A DNA stretch of 64,000 nt from assembly GCA_947589355.1 (NCBI GenBank), contig CANPZC010000006.1, positions 36,439 to 100,438 on the forward strand. The letters run 5' to 3'. This DNA comes from an uncultured Clostridia bacterium (GTDB lineage Bacteria > Bacillota > Clostridia > Oscillospirales > Ruminococcaceae). The notes under the pieces are model-generated. The model did not search any database and was not told the origin of the DNA. It saw only the letters and a program-made list of their open reading frames with translations. Positions 8,060 to 16,726 of this stretch are shown piece after piece. Every line of letters starts with the position of its first letter. Position 1 is the stretch's first letter. Both the position numbers and the translations under genes were made by a program.

Positions 8060-8641
8060 ATGAACAATTCAATAATACTAGAGGATTACAACGGCATGAA
8101 ACAATTAGAACTGGACGCGCTGCTGAGTTCTAAAGGAAAGATTTTTCTGACAGAGGATATAACCGCCGAGACTGCTTCGACAGTGATAAAGACGATGTTA
8201 TATCTTACTGAAAACGGTACACCTATCAAGATGTACATTGACTGCTGCGGCGGCGAGATACGCTCGGGGCTTGCTATAATAGACACTATGAACATACTTT
8301 CAAAGGAAGTTGACATAGAGGTCATATGCGTAGGAAAGGCCTACAGCATGGCATCGCTGATACTGGCGGCAGGCACAAAGGGACACAGGTACATTATGCC
8401 GCATGGTGAAATAATGGTACACGAGCCGCTTGTTATGAACGGTGCGGGAGGCAGCGCAAGCTCGGTGAGAAACAAGGCGGATTCGCTTTTGACGATACGC
8501 GACAAGATAAGCGAGATGCTTTCAAGTTACACGGGGCTTTCGACAAAGAAGATCAACAGCATAATGCGTGCAAACACTTTTATGGACGCCGAGAAAGCCA
8601 TTGAGCTGGGTCTGGCGGACAAGATAGCGACAACGTTTTAA
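8060..8641 (+). CDS. ClpP-family serine protease with Asn at the catalytic-Asp position
   Basis: A 193-residue ClpP peptidase-fold protein of usual length. Ser96 in GKAYSMASL and His121 in MVHEP match the catalytic Ser and His. Aligned to E. coli ClpP, the third member (Asp171 in RDRF) falls on Asn172 in RANTF. A Ser-His-Asn triad is known from Listeria ClpP1, where activity depends on a partner ClpP. No ClpX or ClpA-type unfoldase is nearby. The next gene, a VirD4-like ATPase, starts 21 bases on and is probably cotranslated, so this is unlikely to be the housekeeping clpP. A TAGGAG site precedes the ATG. Confidence 0.88.
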   Translation: MNNSIILEDYNGMKQLELDALLSSKGKIFLTEDITAETASTVIKTMLYLTENGTPIKMYIDCCGGEIRSGLAIIDTMNILSKEVDIEVICVGKAYSMASLILAAGTKGHRYIMPHGEIMVHEPLVMNGAGGSASSVRNKADSLLTIRDKISEMLSSYTGLSTKKINSIMRANTFMDAEKAIELGLADKIATTF

Positions 8642-8662
8642 AAATGAAAGGAGTATATTATA

Positions 8663-9949
8663 ATGGAAAAGATGAATAAAGAACAGGGCACACTTATGAT
8701 GCCGGACGGTACGGGATATTCAAAGGATAGTAAAGTTACGGGGCTAAACAACAATGTTGCGGTGGTAGGCCCGTCGGGCTGCGGAAAATCGACGGTGATG
8801 GGAGTGCTCAACTCTCTGAACTGCGGGGGAAGCTGCATAATTTCAGACCCGAAAGGCGGACTTTACCGCTCGATAGGGGACACGCTGGAAAAAATGGGTT
8901 ACACGGTGATGAAGCTCGATCTTACTCACCCGGAAGACTCGATGCACTACGACCCTCTGCGCTACATAAAGAACACAGCCGACATTCAGAAGCTGGCGCA
9001 CACGTTGGTATACGGTTCTCACATAAACAAGATGTGCCGCAACGACCCATACTGGGACGAATCTTCGGAAACTTTGCTGTGCGCTCTGATAGGCTACCTG
9101 TTTGAGACGCGCGACCCGGATATGAGCATTACCAAGGTGATGAAGATGCTGGGAGATCTTGTGCCGTATGAAAATGTAGATGTGCGCCCGATGAAGCCTG
9201 TTTTCAGGGAGTTTGAAATGCACCGCAGGGAATATATGCTCAAGCGCAAAACAAGCTGGGCTTGCTCGAAATTCAACAACTTTACACAGCTTTCGGAGAA
9301 AACGCTCGGCTGCGTTATAAGCACGCTGACTTCGCAGCTGAACAACTTCGACAACGAAGAATTGCAGAAACTTTTCAAGAGAGGTCACTTTGACTTCACG
9401 CAGCTGGGCAGGGAGAAAATTGCGCTGTTTGTAATTGTTTCGGATACCGACCGCTCGAGGGATATAATAGCTAACCTGTTTTACTCTCAGGCGATGAACG
9501 AGCTTTGCGACTATGCTGATAACCGCTGCGAGGGCGGCAGGCTGCCGACTTCGGTAACGTTCATACTTGATGACTTTGCGACAAACTGCCGCATTGACAA
9601 CTTCGAGAATATTATCAGCAATATTCGCGCAAGAAACATATCTACGATACTGATGTTGCAGTCGCTGGGGCAGCTGGAGATAGGTTACGGAGACAGCAGC
9701 AAAACGATCATCAACAACTGCGATACCACCATTTTCATGGGGGCAAATTCGACTGATGATGCTGCGTATTTTGCGAGAAAGGCAAACAAGCCGCTCTACA
9801 TCATGCTTGAAATGCCGCTGTACTCCAGTTGGATATTCCGCCGCAGTGAGAAGCCGCGCTTTGTGAAAAACATCGTTCCCGATGAGTATCTCAAAGACGT
9901 GAACAGATTCCTCTTCTTCACCGGAGACATTATAGATGATCACATATGA
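8663..9949 (+). CDS. Soluble VirD4/TraG-like coupling ATPase
   Basis: A 428-residue P-loop ATPase of the type IV coupling-protein family. Walker A is GPSGCGKST (residues 36-44), followed by SDPKGGLY, a characteristic VirD4/TraG block. Walker B is FILDDFA, followed by the downstream Gln block MLQSLGQL. Coupling proteins usually have N-terminal membrane helices; none is present here, so it should be cytosolic. No relaxase, VirB4 or mating-pore gene lies nearby, so this is not a complete conjugation module. It is paired with the ClpP paralogue upstream. A role in moving DNA or protein is unproven. Confidence 0.88.
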   Translation: MEKMNKEQGTLMMPDGTGYSKDSKVTGLNNNVAVVGPSGCGKSTVMGVLNSLNCGGSCIISDPKGGLYRSIGDTLEKMGYTVMKLDLTHPEDSMHYDPLRYIKNTADIQKLAHTLVYGSHINKMCRNDPYWDESSETLLCALIGYLFETRDPDMSITKVMKMLGDLVPYENVDVRPMKPVFREFEMHRREYMLKRKTSWACSKFNNFTQLSEKTLGCVISTLTSQLNNFDNEELQKLFKRGHFDFTQLGREKIALFVIVSDTDRSRDIIANLFYSQAMNELCDYADNRCEGGRLPTSVTFILDDFATNCRIDNFENIISNIRARNISTILMLQSLGQLEIGYGDSSKTIINNCDTTIFMGANSTDDAAYFARKANKPLYIMLEMPLYSSWIFRRSEKPRFVKNIVPDEYLKDVNRFLFFTGDIIDDHI

Positions 9950-10001
9950 TAGACGGCAGGCACAAAGATGTGTTTGCTCAGCCCTGATGACAGGCCCGCC
10001 G

Positions 10002-10033
10002 CTTACCCCTATAGCACAAGTTATAGGGGTAAG
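10002..10033 (+). terminator. Perfect stem-loop after the VirD4-like gene
   Basis: CTTACCCCTATA and TATAGGGGTAAG are perfectly complementary over 12 bp with an 8-base loop. The T-run of an intrinsic terminator is missing, so it may stabilise a 3' end or bind a protein. Confidence 0.45.
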
Positions 10034-10089
10034 ACAAGGCCATATATATGAACAGATGTTTGCCAAACTGTAAAAAGAAAGTTAAATCA

Positions 10090-10128
10090 TTGACAATGTT
10101 TAGACAATATGATATAATATCATTGTCT
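10090..10128 (+). promoter_or_regulatory. Consensus promoter overlapped by a GACAAT dyad
   Basis: TTGACA and TATAAT match the sigma-A consensus exactly with 17-base spacing. GACAAT half-sites at 10092 and 10103 face ATTGTC at 10122, so the -10 box sits inside an interrupted palindrome (AGACAAT...ATTGTCT). Such a perfect promoter with an overlapping dyad suggests a repressed gene; the repressor is unknown. Confidence 0.75.
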
Positions 10129-10166
10129 TACCGACCGACAGTTCAAAATTTTTAGGAGGAAAAGTT

Positions 10167-11054
10167 ATGAAATATTCAAAATTTATAAAGAGAGCGGCAG
10201 TGCTTTTGCTGGCAGGTGTTATGTGTATATCGGTATGCGGCTGCGGCAAGAGCAAGGAAGAAAAAGAGAAAGAAAAGGGCATAGACCCGTTTTCACAGGC
10301 AAATGTGCAGGTCACTTTCGAGGGCAATTACCCGTTCAGCACGGTTACTTTCACGCCCGAGGAGCTGAAACTGGCAGGCACAAAGATCGCCGAGTTTACT
10401 ATAGACAAGCAAAGCGGTGTTAAGACGGGCGATGAAGTTATCGTTACCGCGACTGTTACGCCGGAGGGAAAGCAGAAAGGCTACAGGGATTCAACCAAGA
10501 AATTCCCCGTGGAAAATGTATCGTCTTACGTGACAAAGCTTGACGAGATACCGAGCGAGACTATGGACAAGATGAAAAAGCAGGCCGAAGATGTATTTAC
10601 GGCTGATGCAGCGGACTGGAAAAATGATGATGAGTGTCAGACAACGTTTGACGGCATGGAGTTTTTAGGCTGCTATTTTCAGCTGCACAAACCGGTAAGC
10701 GACGGCACTGTGCCCGCACCGTGCAACAAAGTAATGCTGGCATATAAGATAAGCATGACTATTACGGCATTCAAGAGGGGCGGAGACGGCGAAACATTTG
10801 AAACAGGCAGCTATGATTTCTATGTTGTATACTGCTATAACGACCTGATCATCATGCCCGACGGCACGCTTTCGGTGGCGCTTGACAAAGGTTACAAGGA
10901 GAACGGCAGGTTTGAGACGGACTACGGCTGGTATGATTTCTGGGACGCGGAATTTTTCGTTTGCGACGGCTGGAAAGATATTGACAGTATGTTCAACGAT
11001 GAGATAGCCTCGCACGCCGATCAGTTTGAATATGAATCTACTGTGAACGGATAA
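10167..11054 (+). CDS. Putative lipoprotein of unknown function
   Basis: A 295-residue protein starting with a signal peptide and a lipobox-like VCGC, placing the lipidated residue at Cys26. A short Lys/Glu-rich linker follows, then an exported domain. About residues 35-115 resemble a small beta-domain (ITVTATVTPEGKQKGY style), and the rest is mixed alpha/beta with YDFYVVYCYNDLIIMPDG. AGGAGG precedes the ATG. It is driven by the consensus promoter upstream and is followed at 22 bases by a small membrane protein. Lipoprotein status is well supported; function is not known. Confidence 0.8.
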   Translation: MKYSKFIKRAAVLLLAGVMCISVCGCGKSKEEKEKEKGIDPFSQANVQVTFEGNYPFSTVTFTPEELKLAGTKIAEFTIDKQSGVKTGDEVIVTATVTPEGKQKGYRDSTKKFPVENVSSYVTKLDEIPSETMDKMKKQAEDVFTADAADWKNDDECQTTFDGMEFLGCYFQLHKPVSDGTVPAPCNKVMLAYKISMTITAFKRGGDGETFETGSYDFYVVYCYNDLIIMPDGTLSVALDKGYKENGRFETDYGWYDFWDAEFFVCDGWKDIDSMFNDEIASHADQFEYESTVNG

Positions 11055-11076
11055 GGATACGAAAGGAAGTATAATA

Positions 11077-11400
11077 ATGGGTACAAACAACAACACTGCA
11101 AAGAGATTCAAACCGCTGAAGATAGTGGCTATAATACTGTTTGCGATAGGTGCGGCACTGTTCGCAACGATACTTATGGGAGTACACGCGGAAAAGAGCG
11201 ATGGCTTGATGAGGATAGAAAAGTACGGTATGGTATCTGTGCGAAGCTCGGAGGGCGTAACGTATTATGACGACGAGGACGAGTTCAAAGAGTATGTATA
11301 TGATTCGTGGTATGTCAAAGAGTTTGCGATCTTATTCTTCTCGCCGGGGGTAATATGCATGGGTGTATACATTATTGCTAACAGGCAGAAGAAAGAATGA
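11077..11400 (+). CDS. Small two-helix membrane protein
   Basis: A 107-residue protein with hydrophobic segments at about residues 10-32 and 81-102, separated by an acidic extracytoplasmic stretch (YYDDEDEF). AAAGGAAG precedes the ATG. It is probably cotranscribed with the lipoprotein. No family is recognised. Confidence 0.65.
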   Translation: MGTNNNTAKRFKPLKIVAIILFAIGAALFATILMGVHAEKSDGLMRIEKYGMVSVRSSEGVTYYDDEDEFKEYVYDSWYVKEFAILFFSPGVICMGVYIIANRQKKE

Positions 11401-11444
11401 TATGGCGCACGATAAACATATTTTAACTTACATGAAAACACCGA

Positions 11445-11480
11445 AAGGCGGCTGAGGAAACTTGGCTGCTTTTTGTATTT
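11445..11480 (+). terminator. Probable intrinsic terminator
   Basis: AAGGCGGCTGA can pair with TTGGCTGCTTT (several G-T pairs) across GGAAAC and runs into TTTTTGTATTT. The stretch from here to 11720 contains no gene I can support. Confidence 0.55.
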
Positions 11481-11728
11481 AGCAGTGTATCGCCTCACCC
11501 AAGTCGGTTTTTGCAGGCATATTTCCGCCCATACGTTGTTGCCCTCCCTTGCCATACACAAAGTATGCCGGCGGTCGGTCGCCTAGTCTTGACGAAAATC
11601 TGCTCTGCAAAAACTGCTTCGCACCTCAACACCAAGGGTTTTGAGGCGGCTCGGGTTCGGCTCTCCACTGCTATATCTTGTGGGGAATATTTCTTGCAAT
11701 TTTAAGGGGTGAAATTTTCGCTAAACTG

Positions 11729-11758
11729 TTGACAAAAGGCTTGGTTTGGTACTATAAT
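11729..11758 (+). promoter_or_regulatory. Promoter of the NHLM export locus
   Basis: TTGACA and TATAAT, both perfect, with 18-base spacing. The first gene starts 105 bases later, so the transcript has a leader of about 95 bases. Confidence 0.8.
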
Positions 11759-11862
11759 ATAGGTGAAAATGAATCGTTATATTATATTAGATCGTTAAAC
11801 TATTTTGGCTGAGTGGTATAGCGGTTTTTTACTTGTTAAGTATTTAAAAGGAGACAGGCGGC

Positions 11863-12324
11863 ATGGCAGAGCTGTTTCGCAAAAAAAGTATTGAAAAAAC
11901 GCCCGAAAACTTGGGCGAACAAATAAAAGTAAGCAGACCCTCGGTGTGGATAATTATTGCGGCGGCGGCTATTTTGCTTGTCGGCGGACTTATATGGGCT
12001 GTGGCAGGGCATCTGGACACGGTGATAACGACCAGCGCGATAGTGAGCGGCAACAAAGCTGTGATACTTATTCCCGAAGAAAACGGCGATGAGATAGATA
12101 TAGGCATGACCGTAAAGATCGACGGCAGCGAGGTCTCTATAACTTCAGTGGACGATGAACCAAAGCAGTATGGGAGCGAAAACGCATACGCGCTGCACTT
12201 GGGCGGTCACACAGAAGACGACTGGCTATATGCCGCGCAGGCTGAAACCACGCTGAGCGACGGCGTTTACAAGGCTTATGTGACGACTGAGACGGTATCG
12301 CCGATAGAATTTCTATTCAACTGA
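11863..12324 (+). CDS. NHLM bacteriocin-system secretion protein (short HlyD-like)
   Basis: A 153-residue protein of the short HlyD-like class that accompanies NHLM-type peptide exporters. A cytoplasmic N-terminus ending in the typical RPSVW is followed by one membrane helix (residues about 29-48) and a small beta-rich exterior domain. It lacks the long coiled-coil and lipoyl halves of full-length HlyD adaptors, which is usual for this class. It is presumed to form part of the export channel with the two ABC proteins that follow at 12- and 13-base spacing. An AAAAGGAG site precedes the ATG. Confidence 0.8.
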   Translation: MAELFRKKSIEKTPENLGEQIKVSRPSVWIIIAAAAILLVGGLIWAVAGHLDTVITTSAIVSGNKAVILIPEENGDEIDIGMTVKIDGSEVSITSVDDEPKQYGSENAYALHLGGHTEDDWLYAAQAETTLSDGVYKAYVTTETVSPIEFLFN

Positions 12325-12336
12325 CGGAGAACACGT

Positions 12337-14499
12337 ATGAAAAAATGCATTACAAAAGGCGTGGCTGACGTACCCGTTATATTGCAGCTTGAAACGCTTG
12401 AATGCGGCGCTGCCTGCCTTGCTATGATACTTGCTTATTTTCAAAAATGGGTGCCGCTTGAAAAGGTGCGCTGTGACTGCGGCGTATCACGCGATGGCTC
12501 AAATGCGAAAAACATTGCTATGGCGGCTGAAAACTACGGGCTGGAAGTTCACGCATATAAATACGAGCCCGAAATGTTTTTGACTCACGGGTGTTTTCCG
12601 TGCATTATACACTGGAACTTTGACCATTTTGTTGTACTTAAAGGCATACGCAGAGGCAAGGTATATATAAACGATCCCGAACGCGGCAGCTGCCGCATAA
12701 GCAAAGAAGAATTTGACCGCTCCTTTACGGGGATATGCCTGCAAATGGCGCCTACAGAAAAATTTGTGCCCGACGGCAAGAGGGAAAGTATGTTTTTATC
12801 TGCGCTCGGGCGGCTGAAAAGCACGGGTCAAGCGCTTGCGTTTTTTATGGCAACGAGCATACTTATCTCGGCTATGGAGCTTATAAGCCCTGCGTTTTCA
12901 AGGGTATTCATGGACAGGCTGCTGACAAAGAAAAGCCCCGAGTGGCTGTACCCGTTTTTAGCGCTTTTCACGCTGCTGTGCATTTTACAGACAGCTGTCA
13001 GGATAGTGAGGGAGGTACATTCTCTTCGCATAAGGGGGAAGATAGCGGTTTCGGGAAGCGCGGCTTTTATGTGGAAAGTGCTGCATTTGCCTATGGAATT
13101 TTTCTCGCAGAGAATGGCGGGGGATATTCAGCAGAGGCAGGAGGCTAACGGGCGCATTTCGCTGACGCTGGTGCAGAAGTTTGCGCCGCTTATATGGAAT
13201 ATGCTGATGCTGATATTTTATCTTGCGGTGATGATAAGATACAATGCTGTTATGGCTGCTATTGGCATTCTGGCGATAATACCCGAGCTTTTTCTTTCAA
13301 AGATAATTGCCGACAAGAGGATCAACATTACAAAAGTGCAGCTGCGCGACAAGGGCAAGCTTGCGGCTATGACAGTAAACGGGATCGAGATGATAGAAAG
13401 CATAAAGGCGAGCGGCAGTGAAACGGCTTATTTTCAGAAGTGGGCTGACTGCCAGGCGGATATGAACACGCAGAATGTGAAGTATGCAAAACTTAACAGC
13501 TGCCTTGGTATGCTGCCGGCGGCTTTGACGCAGATATTTTCGGCTGTGATACTTTGTATGGGCATACGCGAGGCGATGCTGGGGAATATGACAGTCGGCA
13601 TGGTGCTGGCGTTTCAGGGATTTTTAGGCGGATTCTTCTCGCCTGCCTCTCAGCTTATAGATGCAGGACAGAGCTTACAGGAGATGCGCGCAGAGACTCA
13701 GCGCGTTGACGATGTGATGGATTACCCCTGCGACAGCATAACTTCGGCGCGCGGCAAAGAGTGCGAAGAATACGACAAGCTGACGGGAAATATACAGATA
13801 AAAAATGTGACGTTCGGTTACTCAAAACTTGGCAAGCCTATAATAAAGAATTTCAGTTTAGATATAAAGGCAGGCAGCAGCGTGGCGATAGTAGGGGCTT
13901 CGGGCTGCGGAAAATCTACTATATCTAAGCTTATCTCGGGGCTGTATCAGCCGTGGGAGGGAGAGATACTTTTTGACGGCAAGCGCATTGGAGATATAGA
14001 CAGAAATGTGTTTACGGGTTCGCTGGCGGTGGTGGATCAGGATATAATACTTTTTGAAGATACGATAGCCGCGAACATTCGTATGTGGGATAATTCTATT
14101 GAAGATTTTGAAGTTATAATGGCGGCGCGCGATGCGCAGATACACGAAGACATAATGAAGCGCGAGGGCGGCTATCAATACCGCATTACAGAGGGCGGAA
14201 GCGATCTTTCGGGAGGACAGCGGCAGCGCATTGAGATAGCGAGAGTTTTAGCGCAAGACCCGACGATGATAATTATGGACGAGGCGACCTCGGCGCTGGA
14301 CGCTAAGACTGAATATGATGTTGTGAGATCTATAAAGAACAGGGGCATTACCTGCATAATTGCCGCGCACAGGCTCTCTGCCATTCGCGACTGCGATGAG
14401 ATAATAGTTATGGACGGCGGCGAGATAGCCCAGCGAGGCACGCATGAGCAGCTTCTTGCTAAAGGCGGCAGATATGCGCAGCTTGTTTCTGATACATAA
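12337..14499 (+). CDS. NHLM-type C39 peptidase/permease/ATPase bacteriocin exporter
   Basis: A 720-residue transporter that cleaves double-glycine leaders and exports the peptide. The N-terminal C39 peptidase has oxyanion Gln17, catalytic Cys23 in LECGAACL, His97 in DHFVVL and Asp113 in NDPERG, so it looks active. A six-helix ABC permease (about 165-440) follows, then the ATPase with Walker A GASGCGKST, signature LSGGQRQR and Walker B IIMDEATSALD. Length and order match the NHLM peptidase transporter. Its natural substrate is probably the double-glycine peptide encoded further along the locus. Confidence 0.93.
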   Translation: MKKCITKGVADVPVILQLETLECGAACLAMILAYFQKWVPLEKVRCDCGVSRDGSNAKNIAMAAENYGLEVHAYKYEPEMFLTHGCFPCIIHWNFDHFVVLKGIRRGKVYINDPERGSCRISKEEFDRSFTGICLQMAPTEKFVPDGKRESMFLSALGRLKSTGQALAFFMATSILISAMELISPAFSRVFMDRLLTKKSPEWLYPFLALFTLLCILQTAVRIVREVHSLRIRGKIAVSGSAAFMWKVLHLPMEFFSQRMAGDIQQRQEANGRISLTLVQKFAPLIWNMLMLIFYLAVMIRYNAVMAAIGILAIIPELFLSKIIADKRINITKVQLRDKGKLAAMTVNGIEMIESIKASGSETAYFQKWADCQADMNTQNVKYAKLNSCLGMLPAALTQIFSAVILCMGIREAMLGNMTVGMVLAFQGFLGGFFSPASQLIDAGQSLQEMRAETQRVDDVMDYPCDSITSARGKECEEYDKLTGNIQIKNVTFGYSKLGKPIIKNFSLDIKAGSSVAIVGASGCGKSTISKLISGLYQPWEGEILFDGKRIGDIDRNVFTGSLAVVDQDIILFEDTIAANIRMWDNSIEDFEVIMAARDAQIHEDIMKREGGYQYRITEGGSDLSGGQRQRIEIARVLAQDPTMIIMDEATSALDAKTEYDVVRSIKNRGITCIIAAHRLSAIRDCDEIIVMDGGEIAQRGTHEQLLAKGGRYAQLVSDT

Positions 14500-14512
14500 A
14501 AAGAGGTAGGGT

Positions 14513-16684
14513 ATGGGCTGGTTTGACGAACAGATACGGCAAAGACGTCAGGGCGACGATGATGCTGTTTCAGAAAGCATTGAACAGATGGCAGGCGCAG
14601 TGTCGGGCAGGCGCGAGTTTGATAAGCTTGGCAGCAGCCGCGCCGCTGAAAATGCGATAGACGAGATACTTAAATACTATCACTTGAAAACGCAGGAAGT
14701 ACCGCAGGGGTTTGACACGCTTGAAAGTCAGCTGGAGTATCTTTTAAGGCCGCACGGGGTGATGTTCAGGCGCGTGAAGCTGACTGACGGCTGGTATAAA
14801 GACGCGGCTCTGCCTATGATATGCTTTGGCAAAAACGGCGGAAAGGCGGCGGCTGTGCTGCCCAAAGGCGGCTACACCTGCATAGACTATGAAAGCGGCA
14901 AACGCGTTAAGGTAAACAAAAAGATACAGAGCGGCTTTGAAGATGAGGCGCTGCTTTTCTACAGACCTTTTCCGACGGGGAAAATGGGTGTGAAAGACCT
15001 GCTGAAATACATCTTCGGCACGCTTAGGGGCTGCGACATTGCGCTGCTTGCGCTTTCGGCGCTTGTTGTGACGCTTATAGGGCTTTTTACGCCGTATTTG
15101 AGCCACAAGCTTTTCTCTGACGTGCTTATATCGGGAAAGATGAGGCTGCTGATATCAACGGGTATATTTTTGGTATGCACTATCATAAGCGCGATGATGT
15201 TTCGCTCGGTGAGGGCGATGATGACTTCGGCGGTGGAAAACGGACTGCGTGTAAACGTTCAGGCGGCGGCTATGATGAGAGTGCTCTCGCTGCCTGCTAA
15301 AGTTTTCAAAAAATACAGCGCAGGCGACCTTTCGGGGCGCATACAGTATTTAGACAATGTATGCTCGGCGTTGGTATCTTCTGTTTTCACAACGGGGCTT
15401 ACGGCGTTGTTTTCGCTTATATACATTTTTCAGATAAGGCGTTATGCGCCGTCGCTGACTTTACCTGCGGCTGTTATAATTATAGTAACGCTGATCATTT
15501 CTCTTACGGCGGCATTATTGCAGTACGCTTTGAGCAAGCGCGAAACTGTTTTAGCCGCAAAAGAAAGCGGCATGAGCTTTTCGCTTATTTCGGGAGTGCA
15601 GAAAATAAAGCTGGCAGGAGCGGAAAAACGGGCGTTTGCAAGGTGGGGAAGCCTTTTTGCCAAGAGAGCGGAACTTCTTTACAGGCCGCCGCTGTTTCTG
15701 ACTTTGAGCCCTGCTCTTACCGCTGCCGCAACGCTTTTCGGAACTGCTTTTATATACTGCATTGCGGTGGAAAACGGCGTTGCGCCTGCTGAGTATTACG
15801 CGTTTTACAGCATATTCGGCATGGTGACGGGCGCGTTCTTCGGGCTTTCGGATATTGCTGTAAAGGCGGCTTCTATAGCGCCTATGCTGGAGGCAGTTAG
15901 ACCTATTCTTGAAGAAGAATGCGAGACGGGCGAGGGAAAACAGGTACTGAGCAGAATTTCGGGCGGCGTGGAGCTTAACAATGTGACTTTCAGATACGCG
16001 GAAAATATGCCGCCGGTGCTCGATGACCTTTCGCTGAAGATACGCCCGGGGCAGTATGTGGCAGTGGCAGGCAAAAGCGGCTGCGGAAAATCAACGCTTA
16101 TGCGGCTGATGCTCGGGCTTGAAACGCCGCAGAAAGGCGCAGTTTACTACGACGGCAAGGATATTTCATCTATAGATACGCGCTCGCTGAGGCGGAGGAT
16201 AGGCTCGGTTTTGCAGGAGGGCAGGCTGTTTCAGGGGGATATATACTCAAATATTGCGCTGTGTGAACCAAACCTTACGCTTGATGAGGCGTGGGCTGCC
16301 GCCGAAAAAGCAGGAATTGCAGAAGATATAAGAAATATGCCGATGGGTATGCATACGGTGATATCAGAGGGCGGCAAAGGGATCTCCGGCGGACAGCGGC
16401 AGAGGATACTTATTGCGCGTGCGATTGCGCAGAAACCTAAGATACTTATGTTTGACGAGGCGACTTCGGCACTTGACAACATTACACAGAAGATAATTTC
16501 GGACACGCTTGACGGGCTTAAATGCACGCGGATAGTGATAGCGCACAGGCTCTCGACTATAAAGCGGTGCGACAGGATAATTGTACTGGACGGCGGAAAG
16601 ATAGCCGAGGACGGCACTTACGACGAGCTTATGGAAAAGGGCGGTCTGTTTGCAGAGCTTGTGAGCAGGCAGCAGGTAAACTGA
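14513..16684 (+). CDS. NHLM-type second ABC permease/ATPase subunit
   Basis: A 723-residue ABC transporter without a peptidase domain, the usual partner of the C39 transporter in NHLM systems. Residues about 1-155 form a soluble N-terminal region typical of this subunit. Six membrane helices occupy about 180-460, and the ATPase carries Walker A AGKSGCGKST, signature ISGGQRQR and Walker B MFDEATSALD. It starts 13 bases after the first transporter, with an AAGAGGTAGGG site. A heterodimeric exporter with the preceding protein is inferred from the family. Confidence 0.9.
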   Translation: MGWFDEQIRQRRQGDDDAVSESIEQMAGAVSGRREFDKLGSSRAAENAIDEILKYYHLKTQEVPQGFDTLESQLEYLLRPHGVMFRRVKLTDGWYKDAALPMICFGKNGGKAAAVLPKGGYTCIDYESGKRVKVNKKIQSGFEDEALLFYRPFPTGKMGVKDLLKYIFGTLRGCDIALLALSALVVTLIGLFTPYLSHKLFSDVLISGKMRLLISTGIFLVCTIISAMMFRSVRAMMTSAVENGLRVNVQAAAMMRVLSLPAKVFKKYSAGDLSGRIQYLDNVCSALVSSVFTTGLTALFSLIYIFQIRRYAPSLTLPAAVIIIVTLIISLTAALLQYALSKRETVLAAKESGMSFSLISGVQKIKLAGAEKRAFARWGSLFAKRAELLYRPPLFLTLSPALTAAATLFGTAFIYCIAVENGVAPAEYYAFYSIFGMVTGAFFGLSDIAVKAASIAPMLEAVRPILEEECETGEGKQVLSRISGGVELNNVTFRYAENMPPVLDDLSLKIRPGQYVAVAGKSGCGKSTLMRLMLGLETPQKGAVYYDGKDISSIDTRSLRRRIGSVLQEGRLFQGDIYSNIALCEPNLTLDEAWAAAEKAGIAEDIRNMPMGMHTVISEGGKGISGGQRQRILIARAIAQKPKILMFDEATSALDNITQKIISDTLDGLKCTRIVIAHRLSTIKRCDRIIVLDGGKIAEDGTYDELMEKGGLFAELVSRQQVN

Positions 16685-16726
16685 TAAATATGAATTTTAT
16701 AGATCTTTTCAAAAGGGTGATATGCT

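Noticed and set aside
8060..9949. Integrative conjugative element
   Set aside because: Only a VirD4-like ATPase is present. No relaxase, integrase, VirB4-like ATPase or attachment repeats were seen.
11805..11862. tRNA-like stretch (GGCTGAGTGGTATAGCGG then ACTTGTTAAGT) in the NHLM leader
   Set aside because: It has a D-arm-like and an anticodon-arm-like part, but no acceptor stem or T-arm, so it is not a tRNA gene. A structured mRNA leader remains possible.
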